A DNA stretch of 64,000 nucleotides from Streptomyces sp. NBC_01463 (GCA_036227345.1 CP109468.1:7998001-8062000), one strand, 5' to 3'. Numbered from the stretch's first letter, positions 26,195 through 34,485 are shown. Numbers and translations: made by a program. The notes: generated from the sequence alone by a model not told the origin.

Positions 26195-27274
26195 ATGCCT
26201 CGCCCCACCGTGAACCGCAAACCGTTCGGCGCCCACGGGCGCACGGACGTCGATGTCTGGACGCTCGACTCCGGTACCGGAGTCGAGGCCGAGATCCTCA
26301 CCTACGGTGGCGTCCTGCACCGTCTCACCGTGCCGGACACCGGGGGAGTCCCCGCCTCGGTCGTACGCCCGCTGGTGTCCCTCGACGACTACACGGGCAA
26401 GAACCCGTTCTTCGGCGCCCTCATCGGCCGCTTCGCCAACCGCATCGCGCACGGCCGCTTCACCCTCGACGGCACGGCCCACCAGGTCCCCGCCACCGAC
26501 CGGGGCCACGCCCTGCACGGCGGGCCCGACGGCTTCCACACCCACGTCTGGCAGGCCGCAGGCGAGGCAGACGACACGGCCGCGACGCTCCGGCTCACCC
26601 TGCACAGCCCCGACGGCGACATGGGGTTCCCCGGCGCGCTGGACGTCACCGTGACGTACACCCTGGACACCGCGGGCACCCTCGCCCTCGACTACACCGC
26701 CACCACCGACCGTCCCACCGTCATCAACCTCACCAACCACGCCTACTTCGAGCTCACCGCCCGGGGCGACATCCTCGGCCACACGCTCCAGGTGGACGCC
26801 GGCCACTACCTCCCCGTCGACGACGACGGCATTCCCGAGGGCCCCGCCCTGCCCGTGCAGGCCACCCCGTTCGATCTCACCGCCCCGCACACCGTCGGGG
26901 ACCGCATCGCGCTGCCGGACGAGCAGCTGCGCCGGGCCGGCGGCTTCGACCACTGCTGGGTGCTGGACGGGCCCCGCTCACCGGACGGCCTGCGCCGCGC
27001 CGCCCGGCTCACCGCTCCCGGTGCCGTGCGCGTCATGGAGGTGTGGACCACCGAACCCGGCATCCAGGTCTACACAGCCAACCAGCTCGACGGCACCCTG
27101 GCCGCCCCCGAGGGCGGACGCCACGAGCGTCACAGCGCCGTCTGCCTGGAGACCCAGCACCTGCCCGACTCACCCAACCGTCCGGACCACCCCGGCACGG
27201 TCCTGCGGCCGGACGAGGTCTTCTCCAGCCGCACCGAGCTGAGGTTCCCGCACCTCGCGGCGGCCACGGACTGA
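26195..27274 (+). CDS. Aldose 1-epimerase (mutarotase)
   Basis: This 359-residue cytoplasmic enzyme interconverts alpha and beta anomers of free sugars. The ATG at 26195 has AAGGA six bases upstream. Family motifs include GRFANRIAHGRF and HALHGG, the latter with a conserved active-site histidine. TNHAYFEL and VCLETQHLPDSPN follow, the latter with the catalytic Glu. It is the last gene of the sugar-import group and would prepare the imported pentose or galactose for kinase or isomerase steps. Confidence 0.93.
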   Translation: MPRPTVNRKPFGAHGRTDVDVWTLDSGTGVEAEILTYGGVLHRLTVPDTGGVPASVVRPLVSLDDYTGKNPFFGALIGRFANRIAHGRFTLDGTAHQVPATDRGHALHGGPDGFHTHVWQAAGEADDTAATLRLTLHSPDGDMGFPGALDVTVTYTLDTAGTLALDYTATTDRPTVINLTNHAYFELTARGDILGHTLQVDAGHYLPVDDDGIPEGPALPVQATPFDLTAPHTVGDRIALPDEQLRRAGGFDHCWVLDGPRSPDGLRRAARLTAPGAVRVMEVWTTEPGIQVYTANQLDGTLAAPEGGRHERHSAVCLETQHLPDSPNRPDHPGTVLRPDEVFSSRTELRFPHLAAATD

Positions 27275-27332
27275 CCCCGCGCCACCCCGCCGGTGCGGGA
27301 ATGCCGGAATGGGACGGGGTGTTGCGACGTCC

Positions 27333-27749
27333 ATGACCTTTTTTGTGGACGTGACCGTGCGGGGTTACGAGCTCGACACGCAGGGACATCTCAACCAGGC
27401 GGTCTACCTCCAGTACGCCGAGCACGCGCGCTGGGAGCTGCTGCGGGCCGCCGGACTGCCCCAGGAGAAGCTGCTGGCCGACGGAGTGGGGCCGGTGGCG
27501 CTGGAGGTCACGGTGAAGTACCGCCGCGAGCTGCGCGGTGGCGAGCGGGTGCGGGTGACCTGCCGGTTCGAGTACGGGGAGGGCAAGACGTTCACCGTCG
27601 CCCAGCAGGTCCTCAAGGAGGACGGCACGGTGGCGGCCGAGATCACGGGCGTCGCGGGCGTCCTCGATCTGACGACGCGCAGGCTGGTCGCCGATCCGGG
27701 TGACCGGCTCGCCTCGCTCGCCAAGGAGCCGGAGCTGCTGAGCGGCTGA
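27333..27749 (+). CDS. Acyl-CoA thioesterase-like protein (4HBT hotdog fold)
   Basis: This small cytoplasmic protein of about 138 residues would hydrolyse acyl thioesters. TVRGYELDTQGHLNQAVYLQYAEHAR carries the 4-hydroxybenzoyl-CoA-thioesterase pattern, with Asp and an Asn-x-x-x-Tyr motif. It ends VAGVLDLTTRRLV as usual. The ATG at 27333 is preferred because homologous proteins start with a short hydrophobic strand. An in-frame ATG at 27309 would add eight residues. Its natural substrate is unknown. It converges with the YdeI-like gene, with six bases between them. Confidence 0.85.
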   Translation: MTFFVDVTVRGYELDTQGHLNQAVYLQYAEHARWELLRAAGLPQEKLLADGVGPVALEVTVKYRRELRGGERVRVTCRFEYGEGKTFTVAQQVLKEDGTVAAEITGVAGVLDLTTRRLVADPGDRLASLAKEPELLSG

Positions 27750-27756
27750 CCGGGCG

Positions 27757-28332
27757 TCAGCGGACCTTCCGGCCCGCCGCCATGGAGGCCACGGCCTTCT
27801 GGAGGCGGGCCGCCCTGACACCGGGGCTCGTCGCCGTCATGAGACGCAGGATCACCAGATAGCGGTCCGACTTGCCGAGCCGCTCGTAGAAGAGCCGGGC
27901 CGCCTCGTCCGCCTCCAGAGCGGCCGCGAGGTCCGCCGGGACGCCGGCCCTGTGCTGCGAGGGGTACGCCGCCTCCCACCGCCCGTCCGCCCGCGCCGCC
28001 GCGACCTCGGCGAGGCCGGCCTCGCGCATCCGCCCGTCCGCGAGGAGCACCTCGACCTTCTCCACGTTGATCAGCGACCACACGCTCCGGGGCCGGCGGG
28101 GCGTGATCCGCTGCAGGAAGTACACCTCGTCGCACGACTTGCGCTGCCCGGTGATCCAGCCGAAGCAGAGCAGGAGGTCGAGGACCTCGTCCGTGTCCAC
28201 GGACGCCACGCCCGAGCCGCGCTTGGCGAGCTTCAGCCAGAGTCCGTCCCGGTCGGCGTGGTGCCTCTCCAGCCACGATTCGAGCTCCGCGGCCCGTGCG
28301 AAGGGCCGGGCGTGCTCCAGGGTCTCCGTCAT
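27757..28332 (-). CDS. YdeI/OmpD-associated family protein
   Basis: This 191-residue soluble protein matches the YdeI (bacteriocin-resistance/OmpD-associated) family: ESWLERHHADRDGLWLKLAKRGSG, LCFGWITGQRKS, FLQRITPRRPRSVWS and the C-terminal DRYLVILRLMTA are all typical. No enzymatic role is established. The start follows AGGAGG nine bases upstream. Its promoter region carries the inverted repeat AGGAC-N7-GTCCT (28399-28415), and the gene is divergent from the ArsR-type regulator. Confidence 0.85.
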   Translation of the reverse strand: MTETLEHARPFARAAELESWLERHHADRDGLWLKLAKRGSGVASVDTDEVLDLLLCFGWITGQRKSCDEVYFLQRITPRRPRSVWSLINVEKVEVLLADGRMREAGLAEVAAARADGRWEAAYPSQHRAGVPADLAAALEADEAARLFYERLGKSDRYLVILRLMTATSPGVRAARLQKAVASMAAGRKVR

Positions 28333-28398
28333 CGGTCTGCGCCTCCTGAGGGATACCGGGCGGTCCGCCCGGCTGCACCACCACGCTAATTCTCCTCC

Positions 28399-28415
28399 AG
28401 GACAGTTTCAGTCCT
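28399..28415. promoter_or_regulatory. AGGAC-N7-GTCCT inverted repeat before the YdeI-like gene
   Basis: A 5+5 bp inverted repeat around agtttca lies about 70 bases upstream of the minus-strand start, next to an AT-rich stretch (TATAGG on the minus strand) that could be a -10. It is a candidate operator; the regulator is unknown. Confidence 0.35.
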
Positions 28416-28463
28416 ATATGCCTCCTGCCCTCCCCGTACGTGCTCCCGCCCTGTGCGTCCAAT

Positions 28464-28483
28464 TACGATGAGCCTCGTATTAT
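28464..28483 (+). promoter_or_regulatory. TACGA-N6-TCGTA operator over the -10 of the ArsR-type gene
   Basis: TACGA-TGAGCC-TCGTA spans 28464-28479 and overlaps the likely -10 TATTAT (28478-28483). It has the same half-sites and spacer length as the two sites at 6840-6889, which implies autoregulation plus control of the oxidoreductase. Confidence 0.65.
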
Positions 28484-28518
28484 GGGAGCCCCGGACCGAG
28501 TGACGATGCGGAGCCAAC

Positions 28519-28887
28519 GTGACCCCTGTCAGCACCACAGAACCGGCTTCCGGCGTCCGCACGCTGGCCCACCCCGCACGGGACGAGATCAGGATCGAGT
28601 CCGTCCTGCACGCGCTCTCGGACCCGGTGCGCCTGTGCGTGGTCCGCGAACTGGCCGCCGCCGACGGCGAACTCACCTGCTCCCGCTTCGACCTCCCGGT
28701 CACCAAGTCCACCAGCACGCATCACTTCCGGGTGCTCCGCGAGAGCGGCATCGTCCAGCAGATCTACCGGGGCACCGCCAAGATGAACGGGCTCCGGCGC
28801 GAGGACCTGGAGGCGCTCTTCCCCGGACTGCTGGACCGGGTGCTCGAAGCGGCGAACCTCCAGGCGGACCGCCTCGGCGAGGCCTGA
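28519..28887 (+). CDS. ArsR-type winged-helix transcriptional regulator
   Basis: This 122-residue DNA-binding protein has a winged helix covering residues 30-100: SVLHALSDPVRLCVVRELA, then the recognition region FDLPVTKSTSTHHFRVLRESG and the wing IVQQIYRGTAKMNGLR. There is one Cys in RLCVVREL and another in LTCSRFD, so a thiol switch is possible, but the metal-binding C-x-C of classical ArsR is absent. The GTG start follows GGAG at six bases. The palindrome over its own -10 recurs at the 6929 oxidoreductase gene, so an electrophile-sensing repressor is a reasonable guess. Confidence 0.88.
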   Translation: MTPVSTTEPASGVRTLAHPARDEIRIESVLHALSDPVRLCVVRELAAADGELTCSRFDLPVTKSTSTHHFRVLRESGIVQQIYRGTAKMNGLRREDLEALFPGLLDRVLEAANLQADRLGEA

Positions 28888-28914
28888 CCGGCCGGACGGG
28901 ACGCGCGCGCCGCC

Positions 28915-30285
28915 CTACGGAGTGCCGCCGCGTGCCGCGTCCAGCAGCCCCGGCCAGTCCGGGATCTTCACCGGCCCCCGGCCGAGCGAGCGCCCCAGCG
29001 CCGCCTCCGCCCGCTCGATCGACAGCCAGCCGTCCCATTCCACCGGCCGCAGCCCCCAGGACCGGAGCACCGCCAGCGGATCCGCTGCCGACGGGCGCCC
29101 CGTGAGCACGGCCGCGTCCTCGATCAGCGACGCGACGGTCTCCTTCGCGCACGAACGGTTCGACCCGATCACGCCGGTCGGCCCGCGCTTGATCCACCCC
29201 GCGACGTACTCCCCGGGCGAGTCCACCCCGTCCCGCAGCACCCGGCCGGCCCGGTGGGGCACCGTCCCGTGCGCCGCGTCGAAGGGGAGACCGGGCAGCG
29301 GCATCCCCCGGTAGCCGACGGCCCGCAGCACGAGCCCGGCACCGATGTCCTCGTACGCACCCGTGTCGCGCACCCCACCGCTGCCGTCGGGGACCGTCCG
29401 GGCGAACCGCACCCCCGCCACCCGCCCGCCGCGCTCCAGCAGCTCGACCGGGCGGAGGAAGAACCGCAGCCCGATGGTCCTGGCCGCGCCGGGGCCGGGG
29501 GCCGGGGGGCTCACGGCCCACCCGCGCAGCACGTCGAGGTTGCGCCGGACCAGCGCGGGCAGTGGCGGGGAGCCGGGCTCCGTACCCGCGTAGGCGGGGT
29601 CCAGGGCGAGCTCCGCGGGGTCCACGACGATCCGCGCCCCGGGGAGTCCGCCGAGCTCCCGCAGCTCCTTGGTGGTGAACCGGGCCTGTGAGGGCCCGCG
29701 TCTGCCGGCCATGTGCACCTCGCGCACCCGGCTGCCGGCCAGCACCCCGAGCGCGGGCTGCGGGACATCGGTCGGGCGCAGCTCATCGGCGCCCCGCGCC
29801 AGGATCCGGGCCACGTCGACCGCCACGTTGCCGACCCCGATCACCACCACCGAACGCGCCCGCAGCGCGAACAGTCCGTCGGTCGCATCCGGGTGGGCGC
29901 TGTACCAGGAGACGAACTCGGTCGCCGAATGGCTGCCGGGCAGATCCTCGCCGGGGATGCCCAGCGGGCGGTCCGTGGCCGCTCCCACGCAGTAGACCAC
30001 CGCGTGGTAGAGCTCGCCGAGCCGCTCGGGCGGCAGCCCGTCCCCGCCCACGGCGACATTGCCCACGAAGGTGACGCGCTCGTGCTCCAGAACCGTCCGC
30101 AGACTCCGCTGCAGCGACTTGATCTTCTCGTGGTCCGGCGCGACGCCGTACCGCACCAGACCGTACGGGCAGGGCAGCCGGTCCAGGACGTGCACCCGCA
30201 CATCGGGCACCAGGGTCTGCGCCACCAGGGCCTGGGCGGTGTAGATCCCGCTGGGACCGGAGCCGACGACTGCGACACGGAGCAC
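28915..30285 (-). CDS. Ferredoxin/adrenodoxin-NADP reductase-like FAD enzyme
   Basis: This 456-residue flavoprotein would move electrons between NADPH and ferredoxin-like partners. The N-terminal FAD Rossmann motif is VAVVGSGPSGIYTAQAL, followed by YGLVRYGVAPDHEKIK, which is diagnostic of the adrenodoxin-reductase/FprA group. The NADP-binding region is VVVIGVGNVAVDVARIL, with GRRGPSQARFT after it. GWIKRGPTGVIGSNRSCA is the conserved C-terminal FAD contact. The GTG at 30285 is chosen because GAAGAGG lies six bases before it. It converges on the ArsR-type gene. The natural partner is not evident here. Confidence 0.92.
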   Translation of the reverse strand: MLRVAVVGSGPSGIYTAQALVAQTLVPDVRVHVLDRLPCPYGLVRYGVAPDHEKIKSLQRSLRTVLEHERVTFVGNVAVGGDGLPPERLGELYHAVVYCVGAATDRPLGIPGEDLPGSHSATEFVSWYSAHPDATDGLFALRARSVVVIGVGNVAVDVARILARGADELRPTDVPQPALGVLAGSRVREVHMAGRRGPSQARFTTKELRELGGLPGARIVVDPAELALDPAYAGTEPGSPPLPALVRRNLDVLRGWAVSPPAPGPGAARTIGLRFFLRPVELLERGGRVAGVRFARTVPDGSGGVRDTGAYEDIGAGLVLRAVGYRGMPLPGLPFDAAHGTVPHRAGRVLRDGVDSPGEYVAGWIKRGPTGVIGSNRSCAKETVASLIEDAAVLTGRPSAADPLAVLRSWGLRPVEWDGWLSIERAEAALGRSLGRGPVKIPDWPGLLDAARGGTP

Positions 30286-30396
30286 GGCGCACCTCTTCCC
30301 TGAGGGTGTCTCCAGCATCGCACCGGCGGACCCGGCGGGGGAGAGGTGCGCCGCGTGCTCTTGGGGACCGCGCGCCCTGCCGAGGCTGCCCGCCGC

Positions 30397-31062
30397 TCAG
30401 GAGGAAAGGGCGCGCATCCGGCCGATCTCGGTGGTCTGCTGGGCCACGACGTCCCCGGCCATCTCCTCGACCTGCACGTTGTTGCCCTCCGAGAGCACCT
30501 CGGTCGCCATGGTGACCGCCCCCTGGTGGTGCGTGATCATCAGCTTGAGGAACAACCGGTCGAAGGCAGCGCCCTTCGCCGCCTGGAGGCCCTTCAGCTG
30601 CCCCGTCGTGGCCATGCCGGGCATCGCGCCGTGGTCGTGGCCCGCGGACTGCCCGGCCCGGCCGTGACGGCTGAGCCAGCCCTCCATCGCTCCGATCTCG
30701 GGCTTCTGGGCGGCCGTGATGCGCTCGGCGAGCCGCTTGACCGAGGCCGAGCGGGCCCGGGAGGGCGCGAGCGCGGTCAGCTCCAGTGCCTGCGTGTGGT
30801 GCTGGATCATCATCTGTACGTAGCGGACGTCCGCCGAGTTGGGGGTATCCACCCCGGCCTCCTCGGCGGCCTCCGAGGCGGAGAGCGTCCGCGCGGGCTC
30901 GCCCGGCTTCCCGGGCGCCACGACCGTGCCGCCGCCGTGCGCCCCGGCCTTCGGACCGCTGTCGGCACCGCCCGCGTCGCAGCCTGCCGACGTGAGCACG
31001 GCCGCCGCGACGGCAGCGAACAGAGCCCAGCCGCGGAACCGTATGACCTGACGACGAATCAA
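30397..31062 (-). CDS. DUF305 lipoprotein
   Basis: This 221-residue exported lipoprotein has a lipobox (LTSAGC). The start is most likely the TTG at 31062, with GGAGG eight bases upstream. The DUF305 four-helix domain carries two His-His motifs, MMIQHHTQAL and LMITHHQGAV, plus a His/Met-rich loop (HDHGAMPGM). DUF305 proteins are often found with copper-handling systems, so metal binding at the cell surface is plausible but not shown. It stands alone, 112 bases from the FAD enzyme gene. Confidence 0.88.
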   Translation of the reverse strand: MIRRQVIRFRGWALFAAVAAAVLTSAGCDAGGADSGPKAGAHGGGTVVAPGKPGEPARTLSASEAAEEAGVDTPNSADVRYVQMMIQHHTQALELTALAPSRARSASVKRLAERITAAQKPEIGAMEGWLSRHGRAGQSAGHDHGAMPGMATTGQLKGLQAAKGAAFDRLFLKLMITHHQGAVTMATEVLSEGNNVQVEEMAGDVVAQQTTEIGRMRALSS

Positions 31063-31385
31063 CAAAGAGACCTCCGCTGACACATGGGTGGTTGCGCTCT
31101 GTCCTAACACGTCAACGCGCAGCTCTGATCAAAAACTGTCATTCTTCGATCGGGCTGCGAGGGAATGTCCCGATTGGGGTCAGGCTGTCGCAGCGGCCGC
31201 CCGGCAGGCCGGGAGGATGGGCCGGCAACTGTCCCACCCGCTGGGCGTCACCTTGCGGAACACAGCGATGTGACGGACCCCGCCCCGGGTCGCCACACGC
31301 ATGATGCTGCGTCACCACGGCTGACTCCCGCCGTCGCTGAACCGACCCGGCTCACGCCCGCGCCCGCGGTTCCGGTCCTGCCCTG
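31063..31385. other. 323-bp intergenic region, nothing clear
   Basis: The region is slightly less GC-rich near 31100-31150 (TTGATC and TTAGGA on the minus strand could form a weak promoter for the DUF305 gene). Short open frames here lack a good ribosome site and normal Streptomyces codon bias. No terminator-like hairpin of note was found. Confidence 0.4.
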
Positions 31386-32177
31386 TCAGGCGTTCGTCCG
31401 ACCTTGATAACTCGTCCTGAGCAGGTCCCGTCGGCGCTGGCCGAGGTACCAATGGGCGGACTCGGCAAGGTCGATCGTGGTTCTGATCATGGTGGACTCG
31501 CCGGAGTCCGCCTCGGCGAGGACCTCTCCTCTCGGTGAGATGACCATGCTGGGGCAGTGCTGGCGTGGATCTGCCACGTTGGCTGCCAGGACGAACCGCT
31601 GGTTCTCCGCTGCGCGGCTGATGAGGTGGCTCCGCCAGACCCCTGCGGGCTCGGAGGGGTTGGCCGCATGGGTGAGGTAGATGAAGGCCTCTGCTCCGCG
31701 GTCGGCCAGATGCTGCCATTGCTCGGGGAAACGGATCTCGCGGCAGATCTGGACGCCGAGCGTGACGGGTCCGCTCGCCAGGTGGATCGTGAGCGTCGAG
31801 AGCTCGGAGCCGGCATCGAGCCGGCCTCGCTCGCTCATCGCCAGGTTCGTCTTCCGGTAGGTCCAGCGGGTGCCGTCCGGAGAGAAGTAGAGGGCGGCAT
31901 TGCTCCAGGCGCCGCGTTCGTACAGCAAAGTGCCGCAGAACAGATGGACGGCTCTGCGCCGAGCCAGCTCTGCGAGGCGGTCCATGGCATGCGCGAGGGC
32001 CGAGGGCGTCAGGTGTTCCAGAGGTGCGAGGTCGGCGCCGTAGCCGGAGAGAGCGCCTTCGGGGAGTACGACGATCTCGTCCGGCCGGGCGTCTGCCAGG
32101 AGCGCGGTGATGGCCGCGAGATTCCGCTCGATGTCCCAGGTGATGGGGAACTGTGCGATGGCTGTGGAGGCTTTCAT
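31386..32177 (-). CDS. Nitrilase/carbon-nitrogen hydrolase
   Basis: This 263-residue cytoplasmic amidase-fold enzyme has a complete catalytic triad: Glu in VVLPEGALSGYG, Lys in YRKTNLAMSERG and Cys in GVQICREIRFPEQW. A second conserved Glu may be in NPSEPAGVWRSH. It starts at ATG 32177 with AGGA just upstream. Its third positions are less extreme in GC than those of its neighbours, which may reflect transfer. A possible 56-residue Cys-rich ORF ends 45 bases upstream on the same strand. The substrate amide or nitrile is unknown. Confidence 0.9.
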   Translation of the reverse strand: MKASTAIAQFPITWDIERNLAAITALLADARPDEIVVLPEGALSGYGADLAPLEHLTPSALAHAMDRLAELARRRAVHLFCGTLLYERGAWSNAALYFSPDGTRWTYRKTNLAMSERGRLDAGSELSTLTIHLASGPVTLGVQICREIRFPEQWQHLADRGAEAFIYLTHAANPSEPAGVWRSHLISRAAENQRFVLAANVADPRQHCPSMVISPRGEVLAEADSGESTMIRTTIDLAESAHWYLGQRRRDLLRTSYQGRTNA

Positions 32178-32222
32178 CAGTCCTGCTTTCCGCGGCTGAA
32201 CTCGTCTGCGCAAGCGGCCCGG

Positions 32223-32393
32223 TCACCGCCGGAGGACCCAGGTGCCGCCGCGGGTTCGGGCGGTGGTGCCGCAATCCCCGCAGGTCGCCCATCGCTGCAG
32301 GCGGCGTTCGCACCAGGGCTGCCCTGTGGCCGGGGAGATCGCCCGGGGCGAGTGGCAGGGGCCGGACCACCGCTGGTCATGGCCTGAAGCCAA
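32223..32393 (-). CDS. Possible 56-aa Cys-rich (zinc-ribbon-like) protein
   Basis: This short frame has a TTG start (32393) and ends 45 bases before the nitrilase. Its codons keep strong G/C third positions. The product has four cysteines: one in SGPCHSP, one in QPWCERR and a C-x2-C in WATCGDCGTTA. It also has four tryptophans and ends GGTWVLRR. That looks like a small treble-clef or zinc-ribbon peptide rather than noise. The ribosome site (GAAAG) is weak and no family is recognised. An in-frame stop lies immediately upstream, so it cannot be longer at the N-terminus. Confidence 0.35.
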   Translation of the reverse strand: MASGHDQRWSGPCHSPRAISPATGQPWCERRLQRWATCGDCGTTARTRGGTWVLRR

Positions 32394-32501
32394 TAACTTT
32401 CATTACGTCTCTGTTGCCATCTGTTGAGATGCCCATGGCAAGGACCATACTGCCGGAGTCCATGCCCCGTTCAACTACATACGGATCCATGGGAGGACGC
32501 A

Positions 32502-33992
32502 GTGACCTCGTTGCACACCACCCCGGTGCGGCGCAGACGTCTGGGCGTGGCGGCAGCCGCCGCCGGGCTCTTCGCCACCCTGCTGATGGCCGGGCCCGCG
32601 GCCGCGACACCCGACCCCGGTGACACGGCCACGAGCCGGACCGACGTCTCCGCGCGTCAGCAGGCGCAGGCGACCGCCGCCATCGCCAGCGGTGAGGTGC
32701 CCGGCGTGGACGAGATCGTCCACAGCCGCAACATCACCCACCTCGCGAACGTCCCCAAGGACGCGCTCCAGGGACTCAACACGGACCTGGCCTTCCAGGG
32801 GAAGTACGCCTTCGCCGGGAACTACGACGGCTTCAGGATCTTCGACATCAGCAATCCGAAGGCGCCCCGCACGGTCGCGCAGGTGCTCTGTCCCGGATCG
32901 CAGAACGACATCTCCGTCTCCGGGAACCTGCTGTTCCTGTCCACGGACTCCTCGCGCAGCGACAACTCCTGCACCAGCACCACCCAGCCCGCGACGGAGA
33001 AGTCCTCCTGGGAGGGCATGAAGGTCTTCGACATCAGCGACAAGCGCAACCCGAAGTACGTCGCGGCGGTCGAGACCGCGTGCGGATCGCACACGCACAC
33101 GCTGGTTCCGGACCGCAAGAACGTCTACGTGTACGTCTCCTCGTACTCGCCGAACGAGACGTTCCCGGACTGCCAGCCTCCGCACGACGGGATCTCCGTC
33201 ATCAAGGTGCCGCGCAAGGCCCCCGAAGAGGCCCGCATCGTGAACTTCCCGGTCCTCTTCCCGGACGGCGGGAACCCGGGCGGTCCCACCAACCCGGGCG
33301 TCAGCAAGACGACGGGCTGCCACGACATCACCGTGCTGCCGTCCAAGGACCTGGCCGCCGGTGCCTGCATGGGTGACGGTCTGCTGTTCTCCATCAAGGA
33401 CCCGGAGAACCCGAAGATCATCGACCGGGTGCAGGACAACGTGAACTTCGCGTTCTGGCACTCCGCGACGTTCAACCAGCGGGCGGACAAGGTCGTGTTC
33501 ACCGACGAGCTCGGCGGCGGCGGCGCTGCCACCTGCAACGAGGAGATCGGTCCGAAGCGCGGCGCGGACGGCATCTACGACATCGTCGGCCGGGGCGACC
33601 ACCGCAAGCTGGTCTTCCGCAGCTACTTCAAGATCGACCGTCCGCAGGCCGACACCGAGGTCTGCGTCGCCCACAACGGTTCGATCATCCCGGTCAAGGG
33701 CCGCGACCTGATGGTCCAGGCCTGGTACCAGGGCGGCGTCTCGGTGTGGGACTTCACCGATTCCTCGAAGCCGAAGGAGATCGGCTTCTTCGAGCGCGGT
33801 CCCGTCACCACGGAAGAGGTCACCACGGCCGGCCCCTGGTCGGCGTACTACTACAACGGCTACATCTACTCCAACGACATCGCCAAGGGCTTCGACGTCC
33901 TGAAGATCGACGACCGGCGGACCGACCCGGCGAAGCGGGTGCGGACGGACGAACTCAACGTCCAGACGCAGCCCGACTACTTCGACCGCTGA
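32502..33992 (+). CDS. Secreted LVIVD-repeat (beta-propeller) protein
   Basis: This 496-residue exported protein starts at GTG 32502, with GGGAGGACGCA before it. A Sec signal (RRRRLGVAAAAAGLFATLLMAG) is followed by repeats of the LVIVD type, in which an F/V-D-I-S-x-P/K motif recurs: GFRIFDISNPKAPR, GMKVFDISDKRNPK and VSVWDFTDSSKPKE. They predict a beta-propeller. Six or more cysteines (VLCPGS, TACGSHT, DCQPPHD, TGCHD, ACMGDG, TCNEE) probably form disulphides outside the cell. It is divergent from the small Cys-rich ORF and the nitrilase. Function unknown; LVIVD proteins are surface or secreted. Confidence 0.88.
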   Translation: MTSLHTTPVRRRRLGVAAAAAGLFATLLMAGPAAATPDPGDTATSRTDVSARQQAQATAAIASGEVPGVDEIVHSRNITHLANVPKDALQGLNTDLAFQGKYAFAGNYDGFRIFDISNPKAPRTVAQVLCPGSQNDISVSGNLLFLSTDSSRSDNSCTSTTQPATEKSSWEGMKVFDISDKRNPKYVAAVETACGSHTHTLVPDRKNVYVYVSSYSPNETFPDCQPPHDGISVIKVPRKAPEEARIVNFPVLFPDGGNPGGPTNPGVSKTTGCHDITVLPSKDLAAGACMGDGLLFSIKDPENPKIIDRVQDNVNFAFWHSATFNQRADKVVFTDELGGGGAATCNEEIGPKRGADGIYDIVGRGDHRKLVFRSYFKIDRPQADTEVCVAHNGSIIPVKGRDLMVQAWYQGGVSVWDFTDSSKPKEIGFFERGPVTTEEVTTAGPWSAYYYNGYIYSNDIAKGFDVLKIDDRRTDPAKRVRTDELNVQTQPDYFDR

Positions 33993-34063
33993 GCCGACGG
34001 CTGCCAGCCGCCGACCAGGGCGGCCGGCCGGCCGTCACGCCGTACGGACGTCGGAGTGGTCCC

Positions 34064-34107
34064 CGCGCCGGTACCGCCCGGGCAACTGCCCGGGCGGTAC
34101 CGGCGCG
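34064..34107. terminator. 21-bp perfect inverted repeat after the LVIVD gene
   Basis: The left arm 34064-34084 is an exact reverse complement of 34087-34107, with only two bases between them. It would make a very strong hairpin, 71 bases after the stop codon, and could also extrude as a cruciform. Confidence 0.8.
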
Positions 34108-34260
34108 TCCGTTCATTGACCGATCCGCCGCGCCGGGACATGCTGTACCCCCGCACCGGCCGCCCGCCGTCAGCAGGCCGGTACGCGGTCCCCGGCGGCT
34201 GGACCGGCCGGGGTGACCGCCTGGTTCCGGCGACGCAGGGGATCGCCGGAACCAGACGTC

Positions 34261-34485
34261 TCAGGCCGCCTCGTACCGATGGGCCCGACCGCCCCGCCAC
34301 TCGACCCACTCGGGGCTGTCCAGAATCCGCTCGGGGTCGTCGAGCCCCGCACCCTCGAGGAACACGATCACATCGTGGTCGGAGTGCGCGAGGCCGAGTA
34401 TCTGGACCCGCCCGTCGCGCTGCACGGTGACGCGCCGTCCGCCGGAGGGGGAGGGGCGGAAGATCACGATCGGGGGAGAAGTCAT
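34261..34485 (-). CDS. Small conserved hypothetical protein, 74 aa
   Basis: This 74-residue soluble protein begins TSPPIVIFRPSPSGGRRVTV and contains LGLAHSDHDVIVFLEGAGL and PEWVEWRGGRAHRYEAA. I recognise this only as a conserved Streptomyces small protein without assigned role. The ATG at 34485 is preceded closely by GGAGG. It is followed on the chromosome by another small protein on the same strand, 149 bases upstream. Confidence 0.75.
   Translation of the reverse strand: MTSPPIVIFRPSPSGGRRVTVQRDGRVQILGLAHSDHDVIVFLEGAGLDDPERILDSPEWVEWRGGRAHRYEAA

Noticed and set aside
31088..31273. 61-codon plus-strand frame in the DUF305/nitrilase gap
   Set aside because: Weak start context, poor codon bias and no recognisable feature; treated as intergenic.
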